64,000 nt of DNA from Streptomyces yatensis (GTDB lineage: Bacteria > Actinomycetota > Actinomycetes > Streptomycetales > Streptomycetaceae). The stretch is taken from assembly GCF_018069625.1 (NCBI RefSeq), contig NZ_CP072941.1:7440001-7504000 (forward strand), written 5' to 3'. The notes under the pieces are model-generated. The model was not told the origin of the DNA. It saw nothing but the letters and a program-made list of their open reading frames with translations, and ran no database searches. Below are positions 44,895 through 54,702 of this stretch, piece by piece; position 1 is the stretch's first letter, and each line of letters opens with the position of its first letter. A program made the position numbers and the translations under genes.

Positions 44895-45704
44895 GTGAAA
44901 AAGCTCTCCGCACGACGGCGCCATCCGCTGGCTGCGCTCGTCGTCCTACTCTTCGCGCTGGCGGTCACTGGGGGGCTGTACGCCGCGTTTTCGCCGAGCG
45001 AGGCGAAGGCCGACGACAGCTCCGCCCAGTCCCTCGCCATCGAGGAGGGCAAGAAGCTCTATGCCGTCGGCTGCGCCAGCTGCCATGGCACGGGCGGTCA
45101 GGGGACCTCTGACGGCCCGAGCCTGGTCGGCGTCGGCTCCGCCGCCGTGGACTTCCAGGTCGGCACCGGCCGTATGCCCGCGCAGCAGCCGGGCGCTCAG
45201 GTGCCGAAGAAGAAGAAGATCTACTCGGACGCCGATATCGAGCAGCTCGCCGCCTACATCGCCTCGCTCGGTGCGGGTCCGGTGACGCCCACCAAGAGCC
45301 AGTACAGCCCGGACGGCGCGGACGTGGCGAAGGGCGGAGAGCTCTTCCGTACGAACTGCGCGCAGTGCCACAACTTCGCCGGCAAGGGTGGTGCCCTCAC
45401 CAACGGCAAGTACGCGCCGGGCCTCGACGGGGTCAGCCCCAAGCATCTCTACGAGGCCATGCAGACCGGCCCGCAGAACATGCCCAACTTCCCCGACACC
45501 GTGATGCCGGAGAAGAACAAGCAGGACATCATCGCGTACCTCGACACGGTCAACAGCGACAAGAGCAAGACCCCCGGTGGCCTCGAGCTCGGCGGGCTCG
45601 GCCCGGTGAGCGAGGGTCTGTTCGGCTGGGTCTTCGGTATGGGCGCGATGATCGTCCTCACCATCTGGGTCGCCGCCCGGACCGCAAAGGCCAAGAAGTC
45701 ATGA
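44895..45704 (+). CDS. qcrC: Cytochrome bc1 complex diheme cytochrome c subunit
   Basis: 269 residues from GTG 44895. An N-terminal signal anchor (LAALVVLLFALAVTGGLYAA) and a C-terminal membrane helix frame two cytochrome c domains with CASCHG and CAQCHN heme sites; axial Met candidates are in GRMPAQQ and NMPNFP. The two hemes carry electrons directly from the bc1 complex to CtaC, replacing a soluble cytochrome c. The stop overlaps qcrA (ATGA). Confidence 0.97.
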   Translation: MKKLSARRRHPLAALVVLLFALAVTGGLYAAFSPSEAKADDSSAQSLAIEEGKKLYAVGCASCHGTGGQGTSDGPSLVGVGSAAVDFQVGTGRMPAQQPGAQVPKKKKIYSDADIEQLAAYIASLGAGPVTPTKSQYSPDGADVAKGGELFRTNCAQCHNFAGKGGALTNGKYAPGLDGVSPKHLYEAMQTGPQNMPNFPDTVMPEKNKQDIIAYLDTVNSDKSKTPGGLELGGLGPVSEGLFGWVFGMGAMIVLTIWVAARTAKAKKS

Positions 45705-46756
45705 GTAGCCACGAGATTTCAGAAGCAGAAGACAAGCTGCCGGAAGAGCGAGGGGCCGAGAGCGCCGTAAGGCTGGCCGAGGACCCGTTCGCCGACCCGG
45801 GGCTGCCCCCGCACGAGCACCGTGTGCAGGACATCGACGAGCGGGCCGCGCGGCGCTCCGAGCGCACCGTCGCCCTGCTCTTCACGGTCTCGATGGTGGC
45901 CACGATCGCGTTCATCGCCGCGTATGTGGCGCTCCCGGTCGACAAGTACATCTACGTCTTCCCGATCGGGCACATCAGCGCGCTCAACTTCGCGCTCGGT
46001 GTGACGCTCGGCATCGCGCTCTTCACCATCGGCGCGGGCGCGGTCCACTGGGCCCGCACCCTGATGTCCGATGAGGAGATCGCCGACGAGCGGCACCCCA
46101 TCGAGGCCAGCCCCGAGGTGAAGTCGAAGGTCCTCGACGACTTCCGGGCCGGTGCCAAGGAGTCCGGCTTCGGCCGGCGCAAGCTGGCCCGCAACACCCT
46201 CTTCGGCGCGCTCGCGCTGGTGCCGCTCTCCGGCGTCGTGCTCCTGCGGGACCTCGGTCCGCTGCCGGGCACCAAGCTGCGGCACACCAAGTGGGCCAAG
46301 GGCAAGCGGCTGATGAACTACAACACCATGCAGCCGCTGCGTCCCGAGGACATCTTGGTCGGTTCGCTCACCTTCGCCATGCCCGAGGGCATGAGCGAGG
46401 AGCAGCACGACTTCCAGACGGAGATCGCCAAGGCGGCCCTGATGCTGGTCCGGCTGCAGCCGGAGAACATCAAGGACAAGCGCGAGCTGGACTGGTCGCA
46501 CGAGGGCATCGTCGCGTTCTCCAAGATCTGTACCCACGTCGGCTGCCCGATCAACCTCTATGAGCAGCAGACGCACCACGTCCTGTGCCCCTGCCACCAG
46601 TCGACCTTCGACCTCTCCGACGGTGGCCGAGTGATCTTCGGTCCGGCCGGTCACGCGCTGCCGCAGCTGCGGATCAGGGCCAACGACCAGGGGTACCTCG
46701 AAGCCATGGGCGACTTCCCGGAGCCCGTCGGTCCTGCTTACTGGGAGCGCGGATGA
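45701..46756 (+). CDS. qcrA: Rieske iron-sulfur subunit of the bc1 complex
   Basis: 351 residues from ATG 45701, four-base overlap with qcrC. Three N-terminal membrane helices, as in actinobacterial QcrA, precede the Rieske domain. The [2Fe-2S] ligands are CTHVGCPINLYE and CPCHQSTFDLSDGG. A conserved segment KWAKGKRLMNYNTMQPLRPED lies between. It oxidises menaquinol and passes electrons to QcrC. Its stop overlaps qcrB. Confidence 0.97.
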   Translation: MSSHEISEAEDKLPEERGAESAVRLAEDPFADPGLPPHEHRVQDIDERAARRSERTVALLFTVSMVATIAFIAAYVALPVDKYIYVFPIGHISALNFALGVTLGIALFTIGAGAVHWARTLMSDEEIADERHPIEASPEVKSKVLDDFRAGAKESGFGRRKLARNTLFGALALVPLSGVVLLRDLGPLPGTKLRHTKWAKGKRLMNYNTMQPLRPEDILVGSLTFAMPEGMSEEQHDFQTEIAKAALMLVRLQPENIKDKRELDWSHEGIVAFSKICTHVGCPINLYEQQTHHVLCPCHQSTFDLSDGGRVIFGPAGHALPQLRIRANDQGYLEAMGDFPEPVGPAYWERG

Positions 46757-48390
46757 GTACTACGAGCGACAGCGGTGCGCAGCGCCGCGGCAAAGCGCCC
46801 GCGGGCGAGCGCGTCGCCGACTGGGCCGACGGCCGGCTGGGCGTCTACAGCCTGGCCAAGGCCAATATGCGCAAGATCTTCCCGGACCACTGGTCCTTCA
46901 TGCTGGGCGAGGTCTGCCTCTACAGCTTCATCATCATCATCCTCACGGGTGTGTATCTGACGCTGTTCTTCCACCCCAGCATGGAAGAGGTCACGTACCA
47001 CGGGCCGTACGTCCCGATGCAGGGCGTCAAGATGTCCGAGGCGTTCGCCTCGACGCTCGACATCAGCTTCGAGGTGCGGGGCGGTCTGCTGATCCGGCAG
47101 ATCCACCACTGGGCCGCGCTGGTCTTCCTGTGCGGCATGTTCACGCACATGATGCGCGTGTTCTTCACCGGTGCGTTCCGCAAGCCGCGTGAGATCAACT
47201 GGCTCTTCGGCTTCCTGCTGTTCTTCCTCGGCATGCTGACCGGCTTCACCGGCTACTCGCTCCCGGACGACCTGCTCTCCGGCACCGGTCTGCGGTTCAT
47301 TGAGGGTGTGTTCCTGTCGATCCCGGTGGTCGGCACCTACATCTCGATGTTCGTCTTCGGCGGCGAGTTCCCCGGCATGGACCTCATCCCGAGGCTCTAC
47401 CCGGTCCACGTCCTGCTGCTGCCGGGCATCATGCTCGGCCTGCTGGTGGCGCACCTGATCCTGGTCTTCTACCACAAGCACACCCAGTACCCCGGGGCCG
47501 GAAAGACCGAGAAGAACGTCGTGGGCATGCCCCTGCTGCCGGTCTACATGGCCAAGGCGGGCGGCTTCTTCTTCCTGGTCTTCGGTGTGATCGCGGTCCT
47601 GTCCGCGGTCGCGACCATCAACCCGGTGTGGACCATCGGTCCCTACCGGCCCGACCAGGTGTCCACCGGCGCCCAGCCCGACTGGTACATGGGCTTCGCC
47701 GAGGGTCTGGTCCGTGTGATGCCCGGCTGGGAGATCACCGCCTGGGGCCACACGCTCGTCCTGGGCGTGTTCATCCCGATCGTGCTCTTCCCGCTGGTCC
47801 TCTTCGCGATCGGGCTCTACCCGTTCATCGAGTCCTGGATCACCGGCGACAAGCGCGAGCACCACATCCTGGACCGCCCGCGCAACGCCCCGACCCGTAC
47901 GGCCTTCGGCGTCGCCTGGCTGACCGCGTACTTCGTGATGCTGATCGGTGGCGGTAACGACCTGTGGGCCACCCACTTCCACCTGTCGATCAACTCGATC
48001 ACGTGGTTCGTGCGGATCGGCTTCTTCGTCGGCCCGGTCCTGGCGTTCATCGCCACCAAGCGGATCTGCCTCGGCCTCCAGCGGCGCGACCGCGACAAGG
48101 TGCTGCACGGCCGGGAGACCGGCATCATCAAGCGGCTGCCGCACGGTGAGTTCGTCGAGGTCCACGAGCCGCTCGCGCAGGAGCAGCTGCACATCCTGAC
48201 CCAGCACGAGCAGCCCGAGCCCTACGAGATCGGCCCCGAGACCGACGAGAACGGGGTCAAGCGGAAGGTGACGCCCGCGCAGCGGATCCGTTCGAAGCTC
48301 TCCAAGGGCTACTACGGCGAGGACAACGTCATTCCCAAGCCGACCCGCGAGGAGTACCACGAGATCACCAGCGGCCACGGCCACCACTGA
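46753..48390 (+). CDS. qcrB: Cytochrome b subunit of the bc1 complex
   Basis: 545 residues from ATG 46753, four-base overlap with qcrA. Eight or more membrane helices. The four heme ligands are in IRQIHHWAALVFLCGMFTHM and PVHVLLLPGIMLGLLVAHL. The quinol-site motif PDWYMGF (PEWY-like) is present in STGAQPDWYMGFAEG. The charged 120-residue C-terminal extension with GHGHH at the end is typical of actinobacteria. It is the target site of Q203-type inhibitors in mycobacteria. A terminator follows at 48431. Confidence 0.97.
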   Translation: MSTTSDSGAQRRGKAPAGERVADWADGRLGVYSLAKANMRKIFPDHWSFMLGEVCLYSFIIIILTGVYLTLFFHPSMEEVTYHGPYVPMQGVKMSEAFASTLDISFEVRGGLLIRQIHHWAALVFLCGMFTHMMRVFFTGAFRKPREINWLFGFLLFFLGMLTGFTGYSLPDDLLSGTGLRFIEGVFLSIPVVGTYISMFVFGGEFPGMDLIPRLYPVHVLLLPGIMLGLLVAHLILVFYHKHTQYPGAGKTEKNVVGMPLLPVYMAKAGGFFFLVFGVIAVLSAVATINPVWTIGPYRPDQVSTGAQPDWYMGFAEGLVRVMPGWEITAWGHTLVLGVFIPIVLFPLVLFAIGLYPFIESWITGDKREHHILDRPRNAPTRTAFGVAWLTAYFVMLIGGGNDLWATHFHLSINSITWFVRIGFFVGPVLAFIATKRICLGLQRRDRDKVLHGRETGIIKRLPHGEFVEVHEPLAQEQLHILTQHEQPEPYEIGPETDENGVKRKVTPAQRIRSKLSKGYYGEDNVIPKPTREEYHEITSGHGHH

Positions 48391-48430
48391 TCTCCGCCGT
48401 ACCGCTCTCGCACGTCAGCTGACGCCACAG

Positions 48431-48474
48431 ACCAGGGCCCCGGCCCGGACCACACGGTCCGGCCGGGGCCCCGG
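48431..48474 (+). terminator. Terminator of the ctaE-qcrCAB operon
   Basis: A near-perfect stem of about 20 bp (GGGCCCCGGCC-CGGACC with complement) and an ACAC loop, 41 bp after qcrB. Confidence 0.9.
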
Positions 48475-48556
48475 TCGTGCTGCCGATAGGCTGGCGGCGG
48501 GCCGCTGACGTGCGCGGCCCCTTCCCTGCCCACCCCCACGGATCCAGGAGCGGACC

Positions 48557-49627
<1,071 letters not shown>

Positions 49628-49630
<3 letters not shown>

Positions 49631-49664
49631 GCGTTGCCCTTAACGGTTAGGCGTTGCCCTTACG
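49628..49664. repeat. Direct repeat of TAGGCGTTGCCCTTA at the trpD 3' end
   Basis: TAGGCGTTGCCCTTA occurs at 49628, including the trpD stop, and again at 49648. Confidence 0.85.
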
Positions 49665-49717
49665 GCGCCCATGTTCCGTCCGTGTCCTGTCCGGGATGCG
49701 GACAGGGCATGGGCGCC
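49664..49717 (+). terminator. Composite hairpin after trpD
   Basis: GGCGCCCATG (49664-49673) pairs with CATGGGCGCC (49708-49717), and inside them CCTGTCC pairs with GGACAGG (49700-49706). Likely trpD terminator, ending about 28 bp before the SAM-IV element. Confidence 0.75.
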
Positions 49718-49745
49718 GCCGTCCGGCATGGCATACTCCTGACCA

Positions 49746-49865
49746 GGTCACGAGTGACAGCGACTACGGCCCCGGCCCGCTGTCCGGCAACCCTCCGTCC
49801 GTGGCGGGGTGCCCCGGGTGATGACCAGGCCGCCAGGCAGCGAGGCCGGCGGCAAGCGCGGACCC
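49746..49865 (+). ncRNA. SAM-IV riboswitch
   Basis: The sequence carries the SAM-I/SAM-IV core: GGTCACGAGTGACAGCGAC opens P1, then CCCCGGC, CCGGCAACCCTCC and GGGGTGCCCCGGGTGATGACC closing P1. A downstream GC-rich segment (GGCCGGCGGCAAGCG) could form the SAM-IV 3' pseudoknot. SAM binding in this class normally lowers expression of downstream sulfur-metabolism genes. The controlled gene is the class V aminotransferase/desulfurase-like protein at 50070. A CATACT near 49734 could be its -10. Family assigned by eye. Confidence 0.82.
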
Positions 49866-49881
49866 CTCGCACTAGGGGTCC
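49860..49881 (+). promoter_or_regulatory. Hairpin between riboswitch and leader ORF
   Basis: GGACCCCT pairs perfectly with AGGGGTCC around CGCACT. It directly follows the riboswitch and precedes the leader-ORF ribosome-binding site, so it is a candidate expression platform. Confidence 0.6.
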
Positions 49882-49903
49882 TGGTGGTCGAGGGAGTTCT
49901 TCC

Positions 49904-49924
49904 GTGATGCAGCGAATGCGCTAG
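49904..49924 (+). CDS. Tiny leader ORF (MMQRMR) between riboswitch and aminotransferase
   Basis: GTG ATG CAG CGA ATG CGC TAG follows AGGGAG (49891-49896) by seven bases. Up to three of six residues are initiator or internal Met. It lies after the SAM-IV riboswitch and 145 bp before the structural gene. It may be a leader peptide whose translation reports methionine or SAM status (inference). Confidence 0.4.
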   Translation: MMQRMR

Positions 49925-50069
49925 GGCCGAGCGGCCCGTTTTCCCCTTGTGTGCTCCGCGCGGTGGTGCCGTGCGTCGAGCGATTTCCCGCGCCCTGACG
50001 GCCGGCTCACCGCCGTCGTCGTGCGCGTCACGCATTCCCACGCCTTCGACCCTCCCGGGAGACTTCGCC

Positions 50070-51494
50070 ATGTCCGCGCGCCCTGCTGCCACCGCTTCCG
50101 CCGCCTCCGTCGCCGCCGATTCCTCCGTTGCCGCCTGCGCCGAGTCCTCCGTCGCCGGCTGTGAGCCGCTGCCCGTGCTGGGCAGCGATGTCCTGGTGCC
50201 CCTGGTCACCGGCGGCGAGGTGACCTACGCGGCGCTCGACTACGCCGCCAGCGCCCCCGCGCTGCGGCGGGTCTGGGACGACATCGCCGCCTACGCGCCC
50301 TACTACGGCAGCGTGCACCGCGGGGCGGGTTACCTTTCGCAGCTGTCCACCGACCTCTTCGAGAACAGCCGTAAGGACGTCGCCGCCTTCCTGGGCTGCC
50401 GCGAGGACGACCAGGTCGTCTTCACCCGCTCCACCACCGATTCGCTCAACCTCCTGGCCGCCGTGGCGCCGCGGGGCACCGAGGTCTTCGTCTTCGAGAC
50501 CGAGCACCACGCCTCGCTGCTGCCCTGGGAGCAGCGGGAGGACGTCACCGTCCGCTACCTCAGCGCCCCGCGCTCCCCGCGGCAGGCGGTGGAGACGCTG
50601 GAGAAGGCGCTCGCCGGGCGCGCCAAGGGCCCGGCGCTGGTCTGCGTGACCGGCGCGTCCAATGTGACCGGTGAGCTGTGGCCGGTGCGGGAGCTGGCCG
50701 AGGCCGCGCACGCACACGGTGCCCGTATCGTCCTGGACGCCGCGCAGCTGGCCCCGCACCACCCCGTGGACATCGCGGAGGCGGACGTCGACTGGGTGGC
50801 CTTCTCCGGGCACAAGCTGTACGCGCCCTTCGGCGCCGGTGTGCTGGCCGGGCGGGCGGACTGGTTGCGGGAGGCCCGGCCGTATCTGGCGGGCGGTGGC
50901 GCCAGCCGTAAGGTGACGCGCAGGGACGACGGTGGTGTCGACGTCGAGTGGCACACCACCGCCGCCCGGCACGAGGCGGGCTCGCCGAACGTCATCGGCG
51001 TCTACGCGATCGCGTCGGCGTGCAAGGCGCTGACCGAGGCCGGTTTCGAGGGCCTGGTCGCCCGTGAGCGGCAGCTGATCGAGAGGGTGCGGACGGGGCT
51101 GGCCGAGGTGCCCGAGGTGCGGGTGCTCTCGCTCTTCGGCGACGACGCCCCCCGGGTCGGTGTGCTGTCGTTCGTGGTGGAGGGCTGGAACAGCTCCCAC
51201 TTCGCGGCGGCGCTCTCCGCGGAGTACGGCATCGGCGTGCGGGACGGGCTCTTCTGCGCGCATCCGCTGGTCCGCACCCTGCTGGACAGCGAGCCCGACG
51301 AGCCGGGCGAGTGCGGTGCGCCGGAGGCCGCGCCGGGGGAGCGCTCGCTGAACGCGATCCGGGTCAGCTTCGGGGCGGGCACCCCGGACGAGCATGTCGA
51401 GCGGTTCGTCGGTGCCGTGAAGGAGCTGGTGCGCGAGGGTGCCCGGTGGAGCTACCGCACCGAGGACGGCCGCTGCGTCCCGGACCGCGGCTGA
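50070..51494 (+). CDS. Class V aminotransferase / cysteine-desulfurase-like enzyme under SAM-IV control
   Basis: 474 residues from ATG 50070 after GGGAG. The first 30 residues are an Ala/Ser-rich, cysteine-containing tail of low complexity. The PLP fold is clear: LDYAASAPALRRVWDDI, HRGAGYLSQLSTDLFE, DAAQLAPHHPVDI and the PLP lysine in VAFSGHKLYAPFGAGVLAG. No canonical SSGSAC persulfide loop is evident; the corresponding region has GVRDGLFCAHPLV with one Cys. With the SAM-IV element upstream, a role in sulfur or methionine metabolism is likely. It ends at dispersed repeat copy D. Confidence 0.88.
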   Translation: MSARPAATASAASVAADSSVAACAESSVAGCEPLPVLGSDVLVPLVTGGEVTYAALDYAASAPALRRVWDDIAAYAPYYGSVHRGAGYLSQLSTDLFENSRKDVAAFLGCREDDQVVFTRSTTDSLNLLAAVAPRGTEVFVFETEHHASLLPWEQREDVTVRYLSAPRSPRQAVETLEKALAGRAKGPALVCVTGASNVTGELWPVRELAEAAHAHGARIVLDAAQLAPHHPVDIAEADVDWVAFSGHKLYAPFGAGVLAGRADWLREARPYLAGGGASRKVTRRDDGGVDVEWHTTAARHEAGSPNVIGVYAIASACKALTEAGFEGLVARERQLIERVRTGLAEVPEVRVLSLFGDDAPRVGVLSFVVEGWNSSHFAAALSAEYGIGVRDGLFCAHPLVRTLLDSEPDEPGECGAPEAAPGERSLNAIRVSFGAGTPDEHVERFVGAVKELVREGARWSYRTEDGRCVPDRG

Positions 51495-51574
51495 GTTCTA
51501 GGGCAGGACTGAGTCCCAGGGCGCCGGGGGGGCCTCCGGGCCCCGGGGCGTGGCGCCAAGCGGCCTCGATGACG

Positions 51575-51660
51575 TCCGCTGCGGTTCGGGTGCGCCCCGA
51601 AGGGGCGCGGGGCTGTGTCGATGTGCGGCTCCGCCGCACGGGCGCGACCAGCCACGACAC
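51575..51660. repeat. Dispersed intergenic repeat, copy D
   Basis: The 211-bp gap between convergent genes contains GCCCCGAAGGGGCGCGGGGC, GTGCGGCTCCGCCGCAC and GCGCGACCAGCCACGACAC. This is a second common Streptomyces dispersed palindrome that shares the GCGGCTCCGCCGC block with copies A, B and E. Confidence 0.8.
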
Positions 51661-51705
51661 AGCCGCGGATGAACGACCGCATCTCGGGGCACTTCCGCGG
51701 AGCGC

Positions 51706-51987
51706 TCAGCCGTCCAGGCCGATCGCGAACGCCGCCTCGAGGTCGTGCTGCGAGTACGTCCGGAAGGCGATGTGGGTCTCGGTGGAGGCCACCCCCGGCA
51801 GCTTGCTGATCTGGCCGGTGATGATGTCCGCGAGGTCGTCGTGCCGGGTCACCCGCACCATCGCGATCAGATCGTGCGCACCCGTGACCGAGTAGACCTC
51901 GCTCACGTTCTCCAGCGCGGCGATCTTCTCGGCGGTCTCCGGAATCCGGTCCACGCTGGTCTTGATGAGCACGATCGAAGTGATCAC
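51706..51987 (-). CDS. Lrp/AsnC ligand-binding (RAM) domain protein without HTH
   Basis: 93 residues from GTG 51987 with AGGGAG upstream. It consists only of the alpha/beta RAM sandwich: MITSIVLIKTSVDRIPETAE, VSEVYSVTGAHDLIAMVRV, LADIITGQISKLPGVASTET. The usual N-terminal helix-turn-helix is absent, so it should bind amino acids or partner with full Lrp proteins rather than bind DNA itself. Its GTG overlaps the TGA of the rhomboid gene. Confidence 0.92.
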   Translation of the reverse strand: MITSIVLIKTSVDRIPETAEKIAALENVSEVYSVTGAHDLIAMVRVTRHDDLADIITGQISKLPGVASTETHIAFRTYSQHDLEAAFAIGLDG

Positions 51988-52718
51988 GGCTGGCTTTCTC
52001 CCTCACTCGCCCTGGCTGCGCCGCCCACTCTAGCTCTCCGCCCGAACCGCCCCCACGCGTAGAGAAAGCCGAGCGTGAAGCCCACGAGATGGGCGAGATA
52101 GGCGACGCCGGGGCGGTCGTCGGCCTGCCGGGCGGCCAGCCACTGGAGGGCCACCCAGAAGATCAGCACCGCCCAGGCCGGAAAGCGCAGCGGCAGAAAG
52201 AACAGAAACGGAAAGAGACTGGTCACCCTGGCTCGGGGAAACAGCCACAAGAAGGCGCCGAGCACTCCGGAAATGGACCCGGAGGCGCCCACCAGGGTCT
52301 GGGCGGAGTCGGCGTGCGCGGCGGCGTAGCCGAGCAGCGCCAGATAGCCGGTGACGAGGTAGAAGACGGCGAACTGGACTCGCCCCATGCGCTCCTCGGT
52401 CATCGCCCCGAAGACGTAGAGAAACAGCATGTTGCCGAGCAGATGCAGCCAGTTTCCGTGCACGAACAGCGCGGTCAGCGGGGCGAGCGGCTGATCGGGG
52501 GCGCCGCTCCACAGGGCGCTGGGCACCACTCCCCAGCGCTCGAAGTACGTGGACTGGGCCTCCACCAGCCGCCCGCCCGTGCCATAGCCGGGGTTGAGTC
52601 CCGAGGCCGGTCCGATGACGAAGAGCAGGCAGCAGCTGACGATCAGGCCGTATGTCACCCACGGGCGGCCGGGCCCCGCCATCCAGGGGCGGTCGCGCCC
52701 CGACGACGTCTCGATCAT
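51984..52718 (-). CDS. Rhomboid-family intramembrane serine protease
   Basis: 244 residues if started at ATG 52718; TTG 52745 is in frame but too close to a GGAGG. Six membrane helices. The active site is complete: HGNWLHLLGNMLFLYVFG, the catalytic Ser in GASGSISGVLGAF and the catalytic His in LAHLVGFTLGFLYA. It cleaves membrane proteins within the bilayer; its substrate is unknown. It shares four bases with the downstream Lrp-type gene, so both are one transcription unit. Confidence 0.92.
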   Translation of the reverse strand: MIETSSGRDRPWMAGPGRPWVTYGLIVSCCLLFVIGPASGLNPGYGTGGRLVEAQSTYFERWGVVPSALWSGAPDQPLAPLTALFVHGNWLHLLGNMLFLYVFGAMTEERMGRVQFAVFYLVTGYLALLGYAAAHADSAQTLVGASGSISGVLGAFLWLFPRARVTSLFPFLFFLPLRFPAWAVLIFWVALQWLAARQADDRPGVAYLAHLVGFTLGFLYAWGRFGRRARVGGAARASEGESQP

Positions 52719-52870
52719 GGTCAGATCATTCCGTACCGGGCGCAACCTCCACAGAGCGCCTCGCCGCGCTCCCGCCGGGACGCGGGCGGGACGGGCCCGG
52801 CGCGGGGCAAGGCTCAGGCCGTAGGGTTACAGGACGCCGCCGACGAGCCGAGAAGCGAGGACCCGCAATC

Positions 52871-53116
52871 ATGGCCGTGCCCCTGCCGACCGACCGGACC
52901 CGCTGGCGTTGCACACTGTGCGGCAACCTCACCCGGTTCGATGTGACCCGCTCGACCAGAGCCGTGGAGTATGTGCATCTCGACTTGGCCGGGGAACCCA
53001 GTGTCGAGGAACGCGAGGTGCTCAGTGAGACCATTGAGTCAGTGCGCTGTCGCTGGTGCAACGCGGTCGACCAGGTAGAACTCGTGGACCGTCCGAGCAC
53101 CGGCCTGAGCGCCTGA
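52871..53116 (+). CDS. Small zinc-ribbon protein
   Basis: 81 residues from ATG 52871. Two CxxC knuckles (WRCTLCGNLTRFDV and VRCRWCNAVDQVEL) form a probable zinc ribbon around a short, acidic middle (LAGEPSVEEREVLSETIE). No membrane part. Such proteins accompany the NYN-domain gene that starts 18 bp downstream, suggesting co-transcription and possibly a shared RNA-related role (inference). Confidence 0.85.
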   Translation: MAVPLPTDRTRWRCTLCGNLTRFDVTRSTRAVEYVHLDLAGEPSVEEREVLSETIESVRCRWCNAVDQVELVDRPSTGLSA

Positions 53117-53133
53117 GAACGGAGCGATGACAG

Positions 53134-54495
53134 GTGGTGGAGCGGACCGGCGACCCCGGGGCGGCCGGTGACGCCGAGGGCGTCACCGAGGCGCTGGACC
53201 GCCCGCTGCCGGAAGGGGTGCGGCGGCGGGTGGTGGCGCTGGTCGCGGACGCCTTCGGCGGACTGACGGTCACCGAGCTGCCCACCCAGTTGCGGCAGTA
53301 CGCCCGTTTCACCCCGACCCGCCGCGCCAAGTTCGCGGGCAACGCGATGGCCGCCGCGGTGGAGAGCGACCCCGTCTTCCGGCAGCGGATCGCGGGGCGG
53401 CTGCGGGAGACCCAGCGGGAGCTGGCCGAGGCCATCGAGGGCGGCTCGCCGCCCGCCGCGGCCGATCCGGTGGATGTGGCGGCGGTGGCGTATGTGCTGC
53501 GGCCGGTGGGCTGGGTCAAGCTGGTCGAGGCGGCGGGCGAGGAGGCCCAGCGGGCCTCCGCCGAGCGGGCCGGTGAGGAGGCCGCGCGCGAGCTGCAGCG
53601 GCTGCGCGACGAACTCGCCGAGGCCAAGGCGGCCACCCGGCATGAGACGGAGCGGACGCGCACCGAGTTGGAGGCCGCCCGCAAGGAGAACGACGGGCTG
53701 CAGCGCAAGCTGCGCAGCGCGCAGAGCGATGTGCGGCGGGGCGCGGCCGCGCTGCGCAAGGCCGAGGCGGAGCTGGAGGCCGTACGGGCGGAGGCGGCGG
53801 CCCGTCAGGCCACCGCGGACAGCGAGGCGCGGCGGCTGCGGGCCCGGCTCGCGGAGGCGGAGTCGGCGCTGGAGGCCAGCCGGCGGGCGGTGCGCGAGGG
53901 GCGCAGCGTGGAGGACATGCGGCTGCGGCTGCTGCTGGACACGGTGCTGGACGCGGCGCAGGGGCTGCGGCGCGAACTGGCCCTGCCGCCCGCCTCGATG
54001 CGCCCGGCGGACATGGTGGACGCCGTGGAGCCGGGGAAGATGACGCCGAAGGACATAGCGACCAGGGCGCTGTCGGAGATGGACCCGGCCCTGCTGGACC
54101 AGCTGCTCGCGCTGCCGCAGGCGCATCTGGTGGTGGACGGCTACAACGTCACCAAGACCGGCTATCCCACGATGCCGTTGGAGAAGCAGCGGCTGCGGCT
54201 GCTGGGCGGTCTGGCGGTGCTCGCGGCCCAGACGGGCGCGGAGATGACCTGTGTCTTCGACGGGGCCGAGCTGGCCGCGCCGGTGCTGCTGGCGCCGCCG
54301 CGCGGGGTGCGGGTGCTGTTCAGCAAGCCCGGGGTGACGGCGGACGAGTTGATCCGCCAGATCGTGCGGGCGGAGCCGCCCGGCCGGCCGGTGGTGGTGG
54401 TGTCCACCGACCGCGAGGTGGCCGACGGGGTGGCGCGCGCCGGAGCGCGCCCCGTGGCATCCGCGTTGCTGCTGAAGCGACTTGCCCGTACCTGA
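53134..54495 (+). CDS. NYN-domain (YacP-like) protein with a long coiled coil
   Basis: 453 residues from GTG 53134 after CGGAG. Residues about 130-270 are a charged coiled coil (Glu/Ala/Arg heptads). The C-terminal third is a PIN-like NYN domain: AHLVVDGYNVTKTGYP with the catalytic-type Asp, MTCVFDGAELAAP and VVVVSTDREVADGVA. YacP/Rae1 relatives are ribosome-associated endoribonucleases, so an RNase role is likely. It follows the zinc-ribbon gene and probably forms an operon with it. Confidence 0.88.
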   Translation: MVERTGDPGAAGDAEGVTEALDRPLPEGVRRRVVALVADAFGGLTVTELPTQLRQYARFTPTRRAKFAGNAMAAAVESDPVFRQRIAGRLRETQRELAEAIEGGSPPAAADPVDVAAVAYVLRPVGWVKLVEAAGEEAQRASAERAGEEAARELQRLRDELAEAKAATRHETERTRTELEAARKENDGLQRKLRSAQSDVRRGAAALRKAEAELEAVRAEAAARQATADSEARRLRARLAEAESALEASRRAVREGRSVEDMRLRLLLDTVLDAAQGLRRELALPPASMRPADMVDAVEPGKMTPKDIATRALSEMDPALLDQLLALPQAHLVVDGYNVTKTGYPTMPLEKQRLRLLGGLAVLAAQTGAEMTCVFDGAELAAPVLLAPPRGVRVLFSKPGVTADELIRQIVRAEPPGRPVVVVSTDREVADGVARAGARPVASALLLKRLART

Positions 54496-54702
54496 GGCGT
54501 CGTAGCCCATATCTCCGTTATTCCCGTATCCCCGGTTTCCGTGTTTCTGTGGCTCCGCGCCCGAACTCTCTTCAGAGGTCGACCTCGCACCACTTCTGTT
54601 GTCAGCGGAGCGTCGATCGACCATCACTGCCCGTGTGACATTCGTAAAAGATGCGCTTCCGGGGCGACTTTTTTGCCGTTGGGATTTGAACGGATCACGG
54701 CG

